Counted from the stretch's first letter, positions 1 through 11,992 are shown. The stretch is 64,000 bases of DNA from Thiocystis violascens DSM 198 (GCF_000227745.2 NC_018012.1:4568501-4632500); one strand, 5' to 3'. Numbers and translations are program-made. The notes: generated from the sequence alone by a model not told the origin.

Positions 1-1
1 T

Positions 2-1993
<1,992 letters not shown>

Positions 1994-2012
1994 CGATTAA
2001 GGGTAGAGCGGG

Positions 2013-3203
<1,191 letters not shown>

Positions 3204-3207
3204 GGAC

Positions 3208-3519
3208 ATGAGCAGCCAAAGAATTCGTATTCGCCTGAAGGCGTTCGATCATCGCTTGATCGATCAGTCCGCCCGTGAAATCGTCGACACCGCCAAGCGC
3301 ACGGGCGCTCAGGTGCGGGGTCCGGTGCCGCTGCCGTCCAAGAAGGAGCGCTTCACGATCCTGATTTCGCCGCATGTCAATAAAGACGCGCGCGACCAGT
3401 ACGAACTGCGGACGCATAAACGCCTGATGGATATTGTCGACCCCACGGATAAGACGGTCGATGCGCTAATGAAACTGGATCTGGCCGCGGGCGTCGACGT
3501 CCAGATCAAGCTGAGCTGA
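3208..3519 (+). CDS. rpsJ: 30S ribosomal protein S10
   Basis: 103 residues; small-subunit head protein that also acts as NusE in transcription antitermination. The start is the ATG preceding SSQRIRIRLKAFDHRLID, with AAGGA just upstream; an in-frame upstream Met inside tuf would add foreign residues. Conserved RTGAQVRGPVPLPSKKER is visible. Only 4 bases separate it from the tuf stop, so the long S10 leader used in E. coli for L4 autoregulation is absent here. Confidence 0.98.
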   Translation: MSSQRIRIRLKAFDHRLIDQSAREIVDTAKRTGAQVRGPVPLPSKKERFTILISPHVNKDARDQYELRTHKRLMDIVDPTDKTVDALMKLDLAAGVDVQIKLS

Positions 3520-3529
3520 GGACGAGACG

Positions 3530-4180
3530 ATGACGATCGGAGTTATCGGGCGCAAGGCTGGCATGACCCGCCTGTTCCAAGAAGACGGGGAAAGTATCCC
3601 TGTCACCGTGATCGAAGTGACGCCGAACCGCGTCAGCCAGGTCAAGTCCGCCGAGACCGATGGCTACCGCGCCGTTCAGGTCGCCTTCGGCACGCGCCGC
3701 GCCTCGCGCGTCACCAAACCAATGGCCGGGCATTATGCCAAGGCTGGCGTGGAAGCAGGCGAAGTGCTGCGCGAGTTCCGGCTGGAGAGCGACGAAGGCG
3801 CTGATCTGGAAGTTGGGCATGAAATCACGGTGTCCATCTTCGAGACCGGTCAAAAAGTCGATGTACGGGGCGTGACCAAGGGGCGCGGATTTACGGGTGC
3901 CATTCGTCGTCACCATTTTTCCATGCAGGACGCGACGCACGGTAACTCGCGCTCGCACCGTTCGGCGGGTTCCATCGGACAAAACCAGACCCCTGGTCGC
4001 GTCTGGAAAGGCAAGAAGATGGCCGGTCACCTGGGTGCCGACAATCGCTGCCAGCAGAACCTTGAGGTGGTGCGGGTCGATGCCGAGCGGAACCTGTTGC
4101 TGGTCCGTGGCGGCGTGCCTGGCCCGACCGGTGGGCGACTGATCGTGCTGCCGTCCGTGAAGCAGAAAAACAAGGGTTAA
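3530..4180 (+). CDS. rplC: 50S ribosomal protein L3
   Basis: 216 residues; an early 23S rRNA assembly protein reaching toward the peptidyl transferase centre. IGVIGRKAGMTRLF at the N-terminus and the region GFTGAIRRHHF followed by THGNSRSHRSAGSIGQ are diagnostic. The Gln in SIGQNQTPGRVWKGKKM is the position that PrmB methylates in enterobacteria. Second gene of the S10 order, 10 bases after rpsJ. Confidence 0.98.
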   Translation: MTIGVIGRKAGMTRLFQEDGESIPVTVIEVTPNRVSQVKSAETDGYRAVQVAFGTRRASRVTKPMAGHYAKAGVEAGEVLREFRLESDEGADLEVGHEITVSIFETGQKVDVRGVTKGRGFTGAIRRHHFSMQDATHGNSRSHRSAGSIGQNQTPGRVWKGKKMAGHLGADNRCQQNLEVVRVDAERNLLLVRGGVPGPTGGRLIVLPSVKQKNKG

Positions 4181-4186
4181 GCAGTC

Positions 4187-4798
4187 ATGGAACTTGCCAT
4201 TCGAAACCACACTGGCGCCGCTAGTGTGCAGGTTTCAGACGCCGTTTTCGGTGTCGAATACAAGCCTGGCCTCGTGCATCAGGTGGTGACCGCTTATATG
4301 GCGGCCGCCCGTTCGGGCACGAAGGCACAGAAAACGCGCGCCGAAGTCTCCGGTGGCGGTGCTAAGCCGTGGCGCCAGAAAGGCACTGGCCGGGCGCGTG
4401 CCGGTAGTTCGCGCAGCCCCATCTGGCGTTCCGGTGGCGTGACCTTCGCGGCCAAGCCGCGCGATTACACCCAGAAAGTCAATCGCAAGATGTATCGCGG
4501 TGCCGTGCGTTCGATTCTGTCGGAGCTGGTCCGGACCGAGCGTTTGATCATTGTGCCAGAGCTTTCCCTGCCGGCACCCAAGACGAAGGAACTGGTCGCG
4601 CTCCTGAAGACCTACGAGTTGCGGGACGTGCTGATTCTGACCGACGGTCTGGATGAAGCCTTGTACCTGGCGGCCCGTAATCTGTACGGTGTCAATGTCA
4701 TGTCGGCTCAGGAAGTCGATCCGGTGAGCCTGGTTGCCTTCGATACCCTCCTGGCGACCGAAGCCGCGGTGAAGAAGCTTGAGGAGCGTCTGGCATGA
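4187..4798 (+). CDS. rplD: 50S ribosomal protein L4
   Basis: 203 residues. The extended loop GGGAKPWRQKGTGRARAGS that lines the exit tunnel is present. In E. coli L4 also represses the S10 operon through a leader that is missing in this window, so any autoregulation must act elsewhere (inference). The stop overlaps the rplW start (ATGA). Confidence 0.98.
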   Translation: MELAIRNHTGAASVQVSDAVFGVEYKPGLVHQVVTAYMAAARSGTKAQKTRAEVSGGGAKPWRQKGTGRARAGSSRSPIWRSGGVTFAAKPRDYTQKVNRKMYRGAVRSILSELVRTERLIIVPELSLPAPKTKELVALLKTYELRDVLILTDGLDEALYLAARNLYGVNVMSAQEVDPVSLVAFDTLLATEAAVKKLEERLA

Positions 4799-5091
4799 AC
4801 AACGAACGTCTCATGAAGGTGCTGCTGGCGCCGATCATCTCCGAAAAATCGACCCGGATCGCCGAGCAGTCGAGCCAATTTACGTTTCGTGTCATGACGG
4901 ATGCGACGAAGCGGGAAATCGCCAGCGCGGTCGAGCTTCTGTTCGAGGTCAAGGTCGATCACGTTCATGTACTGAACGTCAAGGGAAAAGCGAAACGGGT
5001 CAAGCAACGTCTCGGCAAACGTCAGGATTGGCGGAAGGCCTATGTGCGCCTGAAACCCGGCCATGATATCGACTTCGGCGGCGGCGCGTGA
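4795..5091 (+). CDS. rplW: 50S ribosomal protein L23
   Basis: 98 residues; a tunnel-exit protein that docks SRP and trigger factor. Conserved LLAPIISEKST near the N-terminus and VKQRLGKRQDWRKAYV near the C-terminus. Translationally coupled to rplD by a 4-base overlap. Confidence 0.98.
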   Translation: MNNERLMKVLLAPIISEKSTRIAEQSSQFTFRVMTDATKREIASAVELLFEVKVDHVHVLNVKGKAKRVKQRLGKRQDWRKAYVRLKPGHDIDFGGGA

Positions 5092-5123
5092 GCGCGGCGG
5101 CGGACAGAAACGGATAGACCAAG

Positions 5124-5951
5124 ATGCCAATCGTAAAGACAAAGCCCACGTCCGCCGGACGTCGTTTCGTCGTTAAGGTCACGACGCCGGAGCTGCATAA
5201 AGGCGCTCCGTACAAGCCATTGATCGAAAAAAAATCGAAACATGGCGGACGTAATAATCTCGGACGCATCACCGTGCGCCACCAAGGCGGCGGACACAAG
5301 CAGCGCTATCGTATCGTTGACTTCAAGCGCAACAAGGAAGGTGTTCCAGCGACGGTCGAACGGCTTGAGTATGACCCGAACCGCTCCGCGCACCTGGCCC
5401 TGCTGAAGTATGCCGATGGCGAACGCGCCTATATCATCGCGCCGAAAGGTCTCGGTGCCGGCGACAGCGTGCAGGCCGGCGAAGCCGCTCCGATCGCCGT
5501 GGGCAACTGCATGCCGCTGCGCAACATTCCGGTCGGTACCCAGGTGCATTGCATCGAGATGCGACCCGGCAAGGGCGCGCAGATGGCGCGCGCGGCCGGA
5601 TCTTCCGCGCAGCTGGTTGCGCGCGATGCCTCGGCGGCAACTCTGCGGCTGCGCTCGGGCGAGATGCGCAAGGTGCATGCCGACTGCCGCGCTGTCATCG
5701 GCGAGGTTGGCAATACCGAGCACAGCCTGCAAAAGCTTGGCAAAGCCGGCGCGACCCGCTGGCGTGGCGTGCGTCCGACCGTCCGCGGCGTTGTCATGAA
5801 CCCGGTGGATCACCCGCATGGTGGTGGCGAGGGGCGCACCTCCGGCGGTCGTCACCCGGTCACGCCCTGGGGTGTGCCGACCAAGGGTCACAAGACCCGC
5901 CACAACAAGCGCACCGACGGCATGATTGTCCGTCGTCGCGGTCGCAAATAA
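5124..5951 (+). CDS. rplB: 50S ribosomal protein L2
   Basis: 275 residues; the most conserved large-subunit protein, needed for subunit association and peptidyl transfer. GGGHKQRYRIVDFKR in the OB domain and PVDHPHGGGEGR carrying the essential His are visible; the C-terminus is the usual basic tail. 32 bases after rplW. Confidence 0.99.
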   Translation: MPIVKTKPTSAGRRFVVKVTTPELHKGAPYKPLIEKKSKHGGRNNLGRITVRHQGGGHKQRYRIVDFKRNKEGVPATVERLEYDPNRSAHLALLKYADGERAYIIAPKGLGAGDSVQAGEAAPIAVGNCMPLRNIPVGTQVHCIEMRPGKGAQMARAAGSSAQLVARDASAATLRLRSGEMRKVHADCRAVIGEVGNTEHSLQKLGKAGATRWRGVRPTVRGVVMNPVDHPHGGGEGRTSGGRHPVTPWGVPTKGHKTRHNKRTDGMIVRRRGRK

Positions 5952-5970
5952 TTAAGGCGAGGTTGAGCAA

Positions 5971-6249
5971 GTGCCACGTTCGATTCGAAAGGGACCCTTT
6001 GTGGACCACCATCTGATCAAAAAGGTGGAAGAAGCGGTCGCCCAAAACAGTAAGCGTCCGATCAAAACCTGGTCGCGCCGCTCCATGGTGCTGCCCGAAA
6101 TGGTGGGCCTGACCATTGCGGTCCACAACGGACGTCAGCACGTGCCCGTGCTCGTCAACGAAAACATGATTGGCCATAAACTCGGTGAGTTTTCCATGAC
6201 CCGCACCTATCGCGGTCATGCGGCCGATCGCAAGGCGAAGAAGCGCTAG
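5971..6249 (+). CDS. rpsS: 30S ribosomal protein S19 (GTG start)
   Basis: 92 residues; binds 16S rRNA in the head together with S13. Starts with GTG: (M)PRSIRKGPFVDHHL is the exact family N-terminus, preceded by GGCGAGG. Contains RRSMVLPEMVGLTIAVHNG and HKLGEFSMTRTYRGH. Confidence 0.98.
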   Translation: MPRSIRKGPFVDHHLIKKVEEAVAQNSKRPIKTWSRRSMVLPEMVGLTIAVHNGRQHVPVLVNENMIGHKLGEFSMTRTYRGHAADRKAKKR

Positions 6250-6263
6250 TCGGAGATCCGCGG

Positions 6264-6596
6264 ATGCAAGCCGAAGCAACACTGAAATATGCCCGGATCT
6301 CGGCCCAGAAGGCTCGACTGGTCGCGGATCTGATTCGTGGTCGTCATGTCGAGGAGGCCCTGAACACCCTGACGTTCAGCACCCAGAAAGGTGCTGGTTT
6401 GATCAAGGGGGTTCTGGAGTCCGCCATCGCGAATGCCGAGCATAACGAGGGCGCGGATATCGACGAGCTCAAGGTTGCGGCCATTCAGATCAACGAAGGC
6501 CCAACCATGAAGCGGATCCGCGCGCGCGCCAAGGGGCGCGCCAACCGAATCAAGAAACGCACCAGCCACATCAGTCTGATCGTGGCTGAAGGCTAG
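6264..6596 (+). CDS. rplV: 50S ribosomal protein L22
   Basis: 110 residues; its beta-hairpin reaches into the exit tunnel, the macrolide-resistance site. Conserved KYARISAQKARLVADLIRG and the hairpin tip GPTMKRIRARAKGRANRI are present. Lies between rpsS and rpsC as usual. Confidence 0.98.
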   Translation: MQAEATLKYARISAQKARLVADLIRGRHVEEALNTLTFSTQKGAGLIKGVLESAIANAEHNEGADIDELKVAAIQINEGPTMKRIRARAKGRANRIKKRTSHISLIVAEG

Positions 6597-6614
6597 GGAA
6601 TCCAGGGGACCAGC

Positions 6615-7292
6615 ATGGGACAAAAAGTTCATCCGAACGGTATCCGGCTTGGCATCGTCAAGGACTGGACATCCAAGTGGTACGCGAGTACGAAAGATTA
6701 CGCGAATTTCCTGAACACGGACCTTGCGGTGCGCGCCTTTCTGCGGAAAGAGCTCTCCAAGGCGTCCGTCAGTCGCATTCAGATCGATCGGCCCGCGAAA
6801 AATGCGCATATCACCATCCATACGGCGCGCCCGGGCGTGGTGATCGGCAAGAAAGGCGAGGATATCGACAAGTTGCGCGGAAAGGTCTCCGCGATGATGG
6901 GCATCCCGGTGCACATCAGCATCGAAGAGATCCGTAAGCCGGAACTCGACGCGCAACTGGTTGCCGAAGGCATCGCGCAGCAGCTTGAGCGTCGCATCAT
7001 GTTCCGTCGCGCGATGAAGCGGTCGATCCAGAACACGATGCGACTCGGTGCCGAGGGCGTCCGGATCAATGTCGCGGGCCGTCTGAATGGCGCTGAAATC
7101 GCACGTAGCGAGTGGGCCCGCGAAGGTCGCGTACCGCTTCATACCCTGCGTGCCGATATCGACTACGGGTTTGCCGAGGCCAAGACGACCTATGGCATCC
7201 TGGGCGTCAAGGTGTGGATCTTCAAGGGCGAGGTATTCGGCGACCAGCTTCCCGAAGAACCGGCGCCGAAAGCGGCCGGAAAGAAGGGTTAA
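6615..7292 (+). CDS. rpsC: 30S ribosomal protein S3
   Basis: 225 residues; forms part of the mRNA entry channel and helicase. MGQKVHPNGIRLGI, the KH-domain motif GVVIGKKGEDI and the C-terminal S3 signature around GRLNGAEIARSEW are clear. Confidence 0.99.
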   Translation: MGQKVHPNGIRLGIVKDWTSKWYASTKDYANFLNTDLAVRAFLRKELSKASVSRIQIDRPAKNAHITIHTARPGVVIGKKGEDIDKLRGKVSAMMGIPVHISIEEIRKPELDAQLVAEGIAQQLERRIMFRRAMKRSIQNTMRLGAEGVRINVAGRLNGAEIARSEWAREGRVPLHTLRADIDYGFAEAKTTYGILGVKVWIFKGEVFGDQLPEEPAPKAAGKKG

Positions 7293-7295
7293 GTC

Positions 7296-7709
7296 ATGCT
7301 GCAACCGAAACGTACCAAGTTCCGCAAGCAACATAAAGGGCGCAACCGTGGTCTTGCCCAGAGCGGGAACCGCGTCAGCTTCGGTGAGTTCGGCCTGAAG
7401 GCGACCGAACGCGGGCGTTTGACGGCGCGTCAGATCGAAGCCGCGCGCCGTGCGATTCAACGCAGCGTCAAGCGCGGCGGCAAACTCTGGATCCGTGTTT
7501 TCCCGGATAAGCCGATTTCCAAAAAGCCTCTCGAAGTGCGCATGGGTAAGGGCAAAGGCAACGTCGAATATTGGGTCGCCCTGGTTCAGCCTGGCTTTGT
7601 GCTCTATGAAATCGAAGGTGTCACGGAGGAGTTGGCCCGTGAGGCATTCGCGCTTGCGTCGGCGAAACTGCCCGTGCAGACCACTTTTGAAAAACGGACG
7701 ATTCTGTGA
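7296..7709 (+). CDS. rplP: 50S ribosomal protein L16
   Basis: 137 residues; organises the A-site tRNA elbow. MLQPKRTKFRKQHKGRNRG at the N-terminus and the conserved RVFPDKPISKKPLEVRMGKG segment, including the Arg hydroxylated by YcfD-type enzymes in E. coli. The TGA stop overlaps the rpmC start. Confidence 0.98.
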   Translation: MLQPKRTKFRKQHKGRNRGLAQSGNRVSFGEFGLKATERGRLTARQIEAARRAIQRSVKRGGKLWIRVFPDKPISKKPLEVRMGKGKGNVEYWVALVQPGFVLYEIEGVTEELAREAFALASAKLPVQTTFEKRTIL

Positions 7710-7909
7710 TGAAGGCGAACGAACTTAGAAAAAGCAGCCTCGAAGAGTTGCAAAAGCAGTTGATGGAACTGCTTCGCGAGCAATTCAATCTGCGCATGCA
7801 GCGGGGCACCGGCCAGTTGTCCAAGCCTTCGCAGATGAAGGCGGGACGCCGGGATATCGCCCGGATCAAGACGGTCATGACTGAAATGACGGCGGGCGGT
7901 AAATCATGA
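7709..7909 (+). CDS. rpmC: 50S ribosomal protein L29
   Basis: 66 residues, two helices near the tunnel exit. The start is ATG at 7709 (MKANELRKSSLEELQKQL), overlapping the rplP stop by one base; a GTG one codon upstream is possible but unnecessary. LREQFNLRMQ is the family core. The stop overlaps rpsQ (ATGA). Confidence 0.97.
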   Translation: MKANELRKSSLEELQKQLMELLREQFNLRMQRGTGQLSKPSQMKAGRRDIARIKTVMTEMTAGGKS

Positions 7910-8172
7910 GCGACGACACCGAAAAAAAGACCAATCGCACCCTGGAAGGCCGTGTCACCAGCAGTGCCATGGACAAGACGGTGACGGTTCTCATCGAGCG
8001 TCGCGTCAAGCACCCGCTATACGGCAAATTCATGCGCCGCTCGACCAAGATCCATGCGCACGATGAAACCAATAGCTGTGGCGAAGGCGATCTCGTGCGT
8101 GTTGAGCAATGTCGCCCGCTCTCCAAAACCAAATCATGGCGCTTGCTCGACATTATCGAGAAGGCACGCTGA
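7906..8172 (+). CDS. rpsQ: 30S ribosomal protein S17
   Basis: 88 residues; OB-fold 16S rRNA binder. LEGRVTSSAMDKTVTVLIE and HPLYGKFMRRSTKIHAHD match the family. Last gene of the S10 block; a 114-base gap follows before rplN, the point where E. coli begins the spc operon. Confidence 0.98.
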   Translation: MSDDTEKKTNRTLEGRVTSSAMDKTVTVLIERRVKHPLYGKFMRRSTKIHAHDETNSCGEGDLVRVEQCRPLSKTKSWRLLDIIEKAR

Positions 8173-8286
8173 GGTTACGCGCAACGATACGCCACTCTGG
8201 CGTTCGTTCGTCGCCGCGTTCGACGCGGTCATTCGCAGAGCAGCCGGATCCACTCCGGGATCAGCAATCAGTTTAGGTAAACAACA
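8173..8286 (+). promoter_or_regulatory. S10/spc intergenic region
   Basis: The 114-base gap between rpsQ and rplN is the largest break in the S10/spc block. It contains a short hairpin (acgcca/tggcgt, 8189-8203) without a T-run and no convincing -35/-10 pair. E. coli has the spc promoter here, so a promoter or leader function is plausible but rests on position only. Confidence 0.35.
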
Positions 8287-8655
8287 ATGATTCAGATGCA
8301 GTCCAATCTAGGCGTCGCCGACAATAGCGGCGCAAAGAGGGTGCAATGCATCAAAGTGCTCGGCGGATCGCATCGGCGCTACGCGGGCATCGGCGATGTC
8401 ATTAAGGTTTCCGTCAAGGATGCCATTCCGCGCGGCAAGGTCAAGAAAGGCGATGTCTATAACGCCGTCGTGGTCCGGACCCGTAAGGGCGTGCGTCGTC
8501 CGGATGGATCGCTGATCCGTTTCGACGGCAACGCCGCCGTGCTGCTGAACAATCAGCTTCAACCGATCGGGACGCGTATTTTCGGGCCCGTGACGCGCGA
8601 ACTTCGGGGTGACCGCTTCATGAAGATCATCTCGCTAGCACCCGAAGTGCTGTAA
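8287..8655 (+). CDS. rplN: 50S ribosomal protein L14
   Basis: 122 residues; subunit-interface protein. MIQMQSNLGVADNSGAKRV and RPDGSLIRFDGNAAVLLN are family hallmarks. First gene of the spc block. Confidence 0.99.
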   Translation: MIQMQSNLGVADNSGAKRVQCIKVLGGSHRRYAGIGDVIKVSVKDAIPRGKVKKGDVYNAVVVRTRKGVRRPDGSLIRFDGNAAVLLNNQLQPIGTRIFGPVTRELRGDRFMKIISLAPEVL

Positions 8656-8667
8656 GGAGACGACGGC

Positions 8668-8985
8668 ATGCAAAAAATCAAAAAAGGTGATGACGTCATC
8701 GTGATCACCGGCAAAGACAAAGGCAAGCGTGGCACGGTGTTGCGTGTCGTCGACGAGGACCGAGTCATCGTCGAAAATATCAATATTGCCCGCAAGCACC
8801 AGAAGCCGAATCCACAGGCGGGCGAACCTGGCGGTATTATCGACAAGGCCATGCCGATTCAGGTGTCCAACGTCGCGTTGTACAACCCTCAAAAGGGCGG
8901 CGCGGATCGGGTCGGCTTCAAGATCCTGGAAGACGGTCGCAAGGTTCGCGTTTTCAAGTCGAACGGCGAAGTCGTAGACGTCTGA
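8668..8985 (+). CDS. rplX: 50S ribosomal protein L24
   Basis: 105 residues; assembly initiator protein with a KOW motif (VITGKDKGKRGTVLRV). The EPGGIIDKAMPIQVSNV region is conserved. 12 bases after rplN. Confidence 0.98.
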   Translation: MQKIKKGDDVIVITGKDKGKRGTVLRVVDEDRVIVENINIARKHQKPNPQAGEPGGIIDKAMPIQVSNVALYNPQKGGADRVGFKILEDGRKVRVFKSNGEVVDV

Positions 8986-8999
8986 CCGAGGGAAGCAAA

Positions 9000-9539
9000 A
9001 TGAGCAGATTACAGACAGAATATCGCGAGCAGATCGTCGGCCAATTGAAGGAACGTCTCGGCTTCAAAAGCGTGATGCAGGTGCCGCGGATCGAGAAAAT
9101 TACGCTCAACATGGGTGTTGGCGAGGCGGTTGCGGATAAGAAAGTAATGGATCATGCCGTTGCCGATCTGCGTGCCATCGCCGGGCAGCAGCCCATCGTC
9201 ACCTTCGCGCGCAAGTCGGTTGCCGGCTTCAAGATTCGCGAGGGTTGGCCGATCGGTTGCAAGGTGACGCTGCGTCGCGAACGGATGTACGAATTTCTCG
9301 ATCGCCTGGTCAGTGTCGCGATTCCGCGTATCCGCGACTTTCGGGGTCTGAGTCCGAAGGCGTTCGACGGACGCGGGAACTATTCGATGGGCGTGCGCGA
9401 ACAGATCATGTTCCCCGAAATCGATTACGACAAGATCGACGCAATTCGCGGACTCGACATCACGATTACGACCTCGGCGCGGACGGACGAGGAAGGACGC
9501 GCGCTGCTTGAGGCGTTCAAGTTCCCATTCCGTACCTGA
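9000..9539 (+). CDS. rplE: 50S ribosomal protein L5
   Basis: 179 residues; binds 5S rRNA and contacts P-site tRNA. Conserved KITLNMGVGEA, GQQPIVTFARKSVAGFKIR and the C-terminal FPEIDYDKI segment are visible. Confidence 0.99.
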   Translation: MSRLQTEYREQIVGQLKERLGFKSVMQVPRIEKITLNMGVGEAVADKKVMDHAVADLRAIAGQQPIVTFARKSVAGFKIREGWPIGCKVTLRRERMYEFLDRLVSVAIPRIRDFRGLSPKAFDGRGNYSMGVREQIMFPEIDYDKIDAIRGLDITITTSARTDEEGRALLEAFKFPFRT

Positions 9540-9548
9540 GATAGCACT

Positions 9549-9854
9549 ATGGCGAAGAAGAGCATGATTGCGCGCGACGTCAAGCGCACCCAGATCGCGG
9601 CCAAGTTTGGCGCGAAGCGCGCGGCACTGAAAGCAGTGATCAATGATCGTGGCGCGAGCGCGGAACAGATCGACGAGGCAATGCGGAAGTTCCATCAGCT
9701 TCCGCGCGATGCCAGTCCGTCGCGCCAACAACGGCGCTGTCGGGTCAGCGGTCGTCCGCATGCCGTCTATCGGAAATTCGGGCTTGCGCGCATGAAGTTG
9801 CGCGAAGCCGTGATGCGCGGGGATGTCCCCGGCGTCGTCAAGGCGAGTTGGTAA
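9549..9854 (+). CDS. rpsN: 30S ribosomal protein S14 (zinc-free type)
   Basis: 101 residues, the long C-minus form: only one Cys (RQQRRCRVSGRPHAVYRKF) where the short form has a CxxC zinc site. MAKKSMIARDVKRT is the usual start. A 99-base gap before rpsH is longer than elsewhere in the block and shows no clear promoter. Confidence 0.98.
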   Translation: MAKKSMIARDVKRTQIAAKFGAKRAALKAVINDRGASAEQIDEAMRKFHQLPRDASPSRQQRRCRVSGRPHAVYRKFGLARMKLREAVMRGDVPGVVKASW

Positions 9855-9953
9855 GCTTGCCTCCTTCGGCGCTGTCCGTGAACTGGATCGCGCCGATCAA
9901 AAACACCTGAAGGGTATCGCGCCGTCAAGGCGGTTTGACCCAAGGAGCATCCC

Positions 9954-10349
9954 ATGAGTATGTCGGATCCGATTGCGGATATGCTGACACGCATCCGCAA
10001 CGGCCAGCAGCGTGGCAAAATCACCATTGTGATGCCGTCCTCCAAGCAGAAGGTTGCGATCGCGAACCTGCTGAAGGAAGAAGGCTATATCGCCGAGGCA
10101 TCGGTCGAACCCAATGGCGGCAAGCCCGAACTGGTCATCAAGCTCAAGTATTTCCGCGGCAAGCCCGTGATCGAGGTCATCAAGCGCATCTCGCGGCCGG
10201 GACTACGCATTTATCGCAATAAAAACGAGTTGCCCAAGGTTTGGGCCGGACTCGGGATTGCGATCATCTCCACCTCGCAAGGTTTGATGACCGACCGCGC
10301 GGCCCGCCAGGCGGGTCACGGCGGCGAAGTCATCGCCTACGTCGCTTAA
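9954..10349 (+). CDS. rpsH: 30S ribosomal protein S8
   Basis: 131 residues; central-domain assembly protein and, in E. coli, translational repressor of the spc operon. DPIADMLTRIRNGQQ at the N-terminus and the C-terminal GLMTDRAARQAGHGGEVIAYV are diagnostic. Start chosen after the AAGGAG at 9942-9947. Confidence 0.98.
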   Translation: MSMSDPIADMLTRIRNGQQRGKITIVMPSSKQKVAIANLLKEEGYIAEASVEPNGGKPELVIKLKYFRGKPVIEVIKRISRPGLRIYRNKNELPKVWAGLGIAIISTSQGLMTDRAARQAGHGGEVIAYVA

Positions 10350-10361
10350 GAGGATACGGAG

Positions 10362-10895
10362 ATGTCACGAGTCGCAAAGGCGCCGATTACGGTGCCCAAA
10401 GGTGTCACCGTCGAGATCGTCGGTCAGGATGTCAAGGTCAAGGGTGCCAAGGGCAGCCTTGAGTGGAGCGTCCATCCGACCGTTGTCGTCAGTCAGGACG
10501 CGAATGAACTCAAGGTGGCTCCAGCCGAGGGTCAGGCAAACGCCTGGGCCATGGCCGGAACCACCCGCGCGCTGATCAACAACATGGTGGTGGGCTGTAG
10601 CGCCGGTTTCACGCGCAAGCTCACGCTGGTGGGTGTCGGCTATCGCGCCGCGGCCAAGGGCGATGTGCTGAATCTGGCCCTTGGTTTTTCGCATCCGATC
10701 GATTATCCGGTGCCTGCAGGCATCACCATCGAGACCCCGAGTCAGACCGAAGTCGTTGTCATGGGTGCCGATAAACAACGCGTCGGTCAGGTCGCCTCGG
10801 AAATCCGGGGGTTCCGTCCGCCGGAGCCTTACAAGGGCAAGGGTGTTCGTTACGCGGACGAGAATGTCCTGCGTAAGGAAGCCAAGAAGAAATAA
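10362..10895 (+). CDS. rplF: 50S ribosomal protein L6
   Basis: 177 residues; located near the GTPase-associated centre. MSRVAKAPITVPKGV and the signature PEPYKGKGVRYADE near the C-terminus. Confidence 0.98.
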   Translation: MSRVAKAPITVPKGVTVEIVGQDVKVKGAKGSLEWSVHPTVVVSQDANELKVAPAEGQANAWAMAGTTRALINNMVVGCSAGFTRKLTLVGVGYRAAAKGDVLNLALGFSHPIDYPVPAGITIETPSQTEVVVMGADKQRVGQVASEIRGFRPPEPYKGKGVRYADENVLRKEAKKK

Positions 10896-10908
10896 GGGGT
10901 CTCACGTC

Positions 10909-11265
10909 ATGGATAAAAAACAGGCTCGTCTGCGCCGTGCGACGCGGGCACGCGCCAAGATTCGGGAAATGGGCGAATTTCGGTTGTGCGTCTATCGCAC
11001 GCCCCGGCATACCTACGCCCAAATCATTGCCCCGACGGGCGACAAGGTGGTCGCCAGCGCATCCACGCTGGATAAAGACATCCGCCAGTCGATCGAGGGC
11101 AACAAGGCAAACATTGTGGCGGCAACCGTCATCGGTAAGGCGATTGCTGAACGTGCCTTGTCCGCCGGCGTGGAAAGGGTCGCGTTCGACCGTTCCGGCT
11201 TCCGTTATCACGGCCGTCTCAAGGCGCTTGCCGACGCGGCGCGTGAGCACGGACTGAAATTCTGA
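10909..11265 (+). CDS. rplR: 50S ribosomal protein L18
   Basis: 118 residues; 5S rRNA-binding protein. The start is ATG at 10909 (MDKKQARLRRATRARAKI), 13 bases after rplF; the frame is open further upstream but only as a shadow of rplF. DRSGFRYHGRLKALADAARE is the conserved C-terminus. Confidence 0.98.
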   Translation: MDKKQARLRRATRARAKIREMGEFRLCVYRTPRHTYAQIIAPTGDKVVASASTLDKDIRQSIEGNKANIVAATVIGKAIAERALSAGVERVAFDRSGFRYHGRLKALADAAREHGLKF

Positions 11266-11275
11266 GGACTCGAAC

Positions 11276-11782
11276 ATGGCGAACTTCAATCCCAAGCCGG
11301 AAGGCGATGACCTTCTGGAAAAACTGGTGGCGGTCAACCGCGTCGCCAAGGTCGTCAAGGGCGGACGGCAATTCGGTTTCGCGGCCTTAACGGTCGTGGG
11401 CGATGGCAAGGGCCGGGTCGGCTTCGGTCGCGGCAAGGCGCGCGAAGTGCCGATCGCGATCCAGAAGGCGATGGAAAGTGCCCGCAAGAACATGATCGAA
11501 GTCAAGCTGAATGGCACCACCCTTCAGTATCCGCTGCAGGGCGAGCATGGCGCCGCGAAGGTCTTCATGCAGCCGGCTTCCGACGGTACCGGGATCATTG
11601 CCGGCGGCGCGATGCGCGCGGTGTTCGAGGTGCTCGGCGTGCAGAATGTCCTCGCCAAGTGCATCGGTACCAACAATCCGATCAACGTCGTGCGTGCGAC
11701 GGTTCAGGGGCTGCGTACCATGAATGACGCGGAAACCATCGCTGCCAAGCGCGGTAAGACCGTCGAACAGATCCTGGGGTAA
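11276..11782 (+). CDS. rpsE: 30S ribosomal protein S5
   Basis: 168 residues; helps translational fidelity and the mRNA entry helicase. LVAVNRVAKVVKGGRQFGF and GVQNVLAKCIGTNNPINVVRA fragments identify it. 10 bases after rplR. Confidence 0.98.
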   Translation: MANFNPKPEGDDLLEKLVAVNRVAKVVKGGRQFGFAALTVVGDGKGRVGFGRGKAREVPIAIQKAMESARKNMIEVKLNGTTLQYPLQGEHGAAKVFMQPASDGTGIIAGGAMRAVFEVLGVQNVLAKCIGTNNPINVVRATVQGLRTMNDAETIAAKRGKTVEQILG

Positions 11783-11785
11783 GCG

Positions 11786-11992
11786 ATGTCTGACAAAAAA
11801 ATGATGAAGGTGAAACTGGTGCGCAGCACCAGCGGACGCCTTGAAAAACATAAGGCCTGCGTGCGCGGTCTGGGCCTGCGGCGGATGCATCAGGTCGTCG
11901 AGGTCGAGGACACGCCCTGCACCCGCGGGATGGTCAACGCCGTGTATTACATGGTCAAGGTCGTGGAGGAGTCTCACCATGCGGCTCAATGA
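11786..11992 (+). CDS. rpmD: 50S ribosomal protein L30
   Basis: 68 residues, slightly longer than the roughly 60-residue norm at both ends. KVKLVRSTSGRLEKHKACV and GLGLRRMHQVVEVEDTP match the family. Its 3' end overlaps rplO by 14 bases. Confidence 0.95.
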   Translation: MSDKKMMKVKLVRSTSGRLEKHKACVRGLGLRRMHQVVEVEDTPCTRGMVNAVYYMVKVVEESHHAAQ

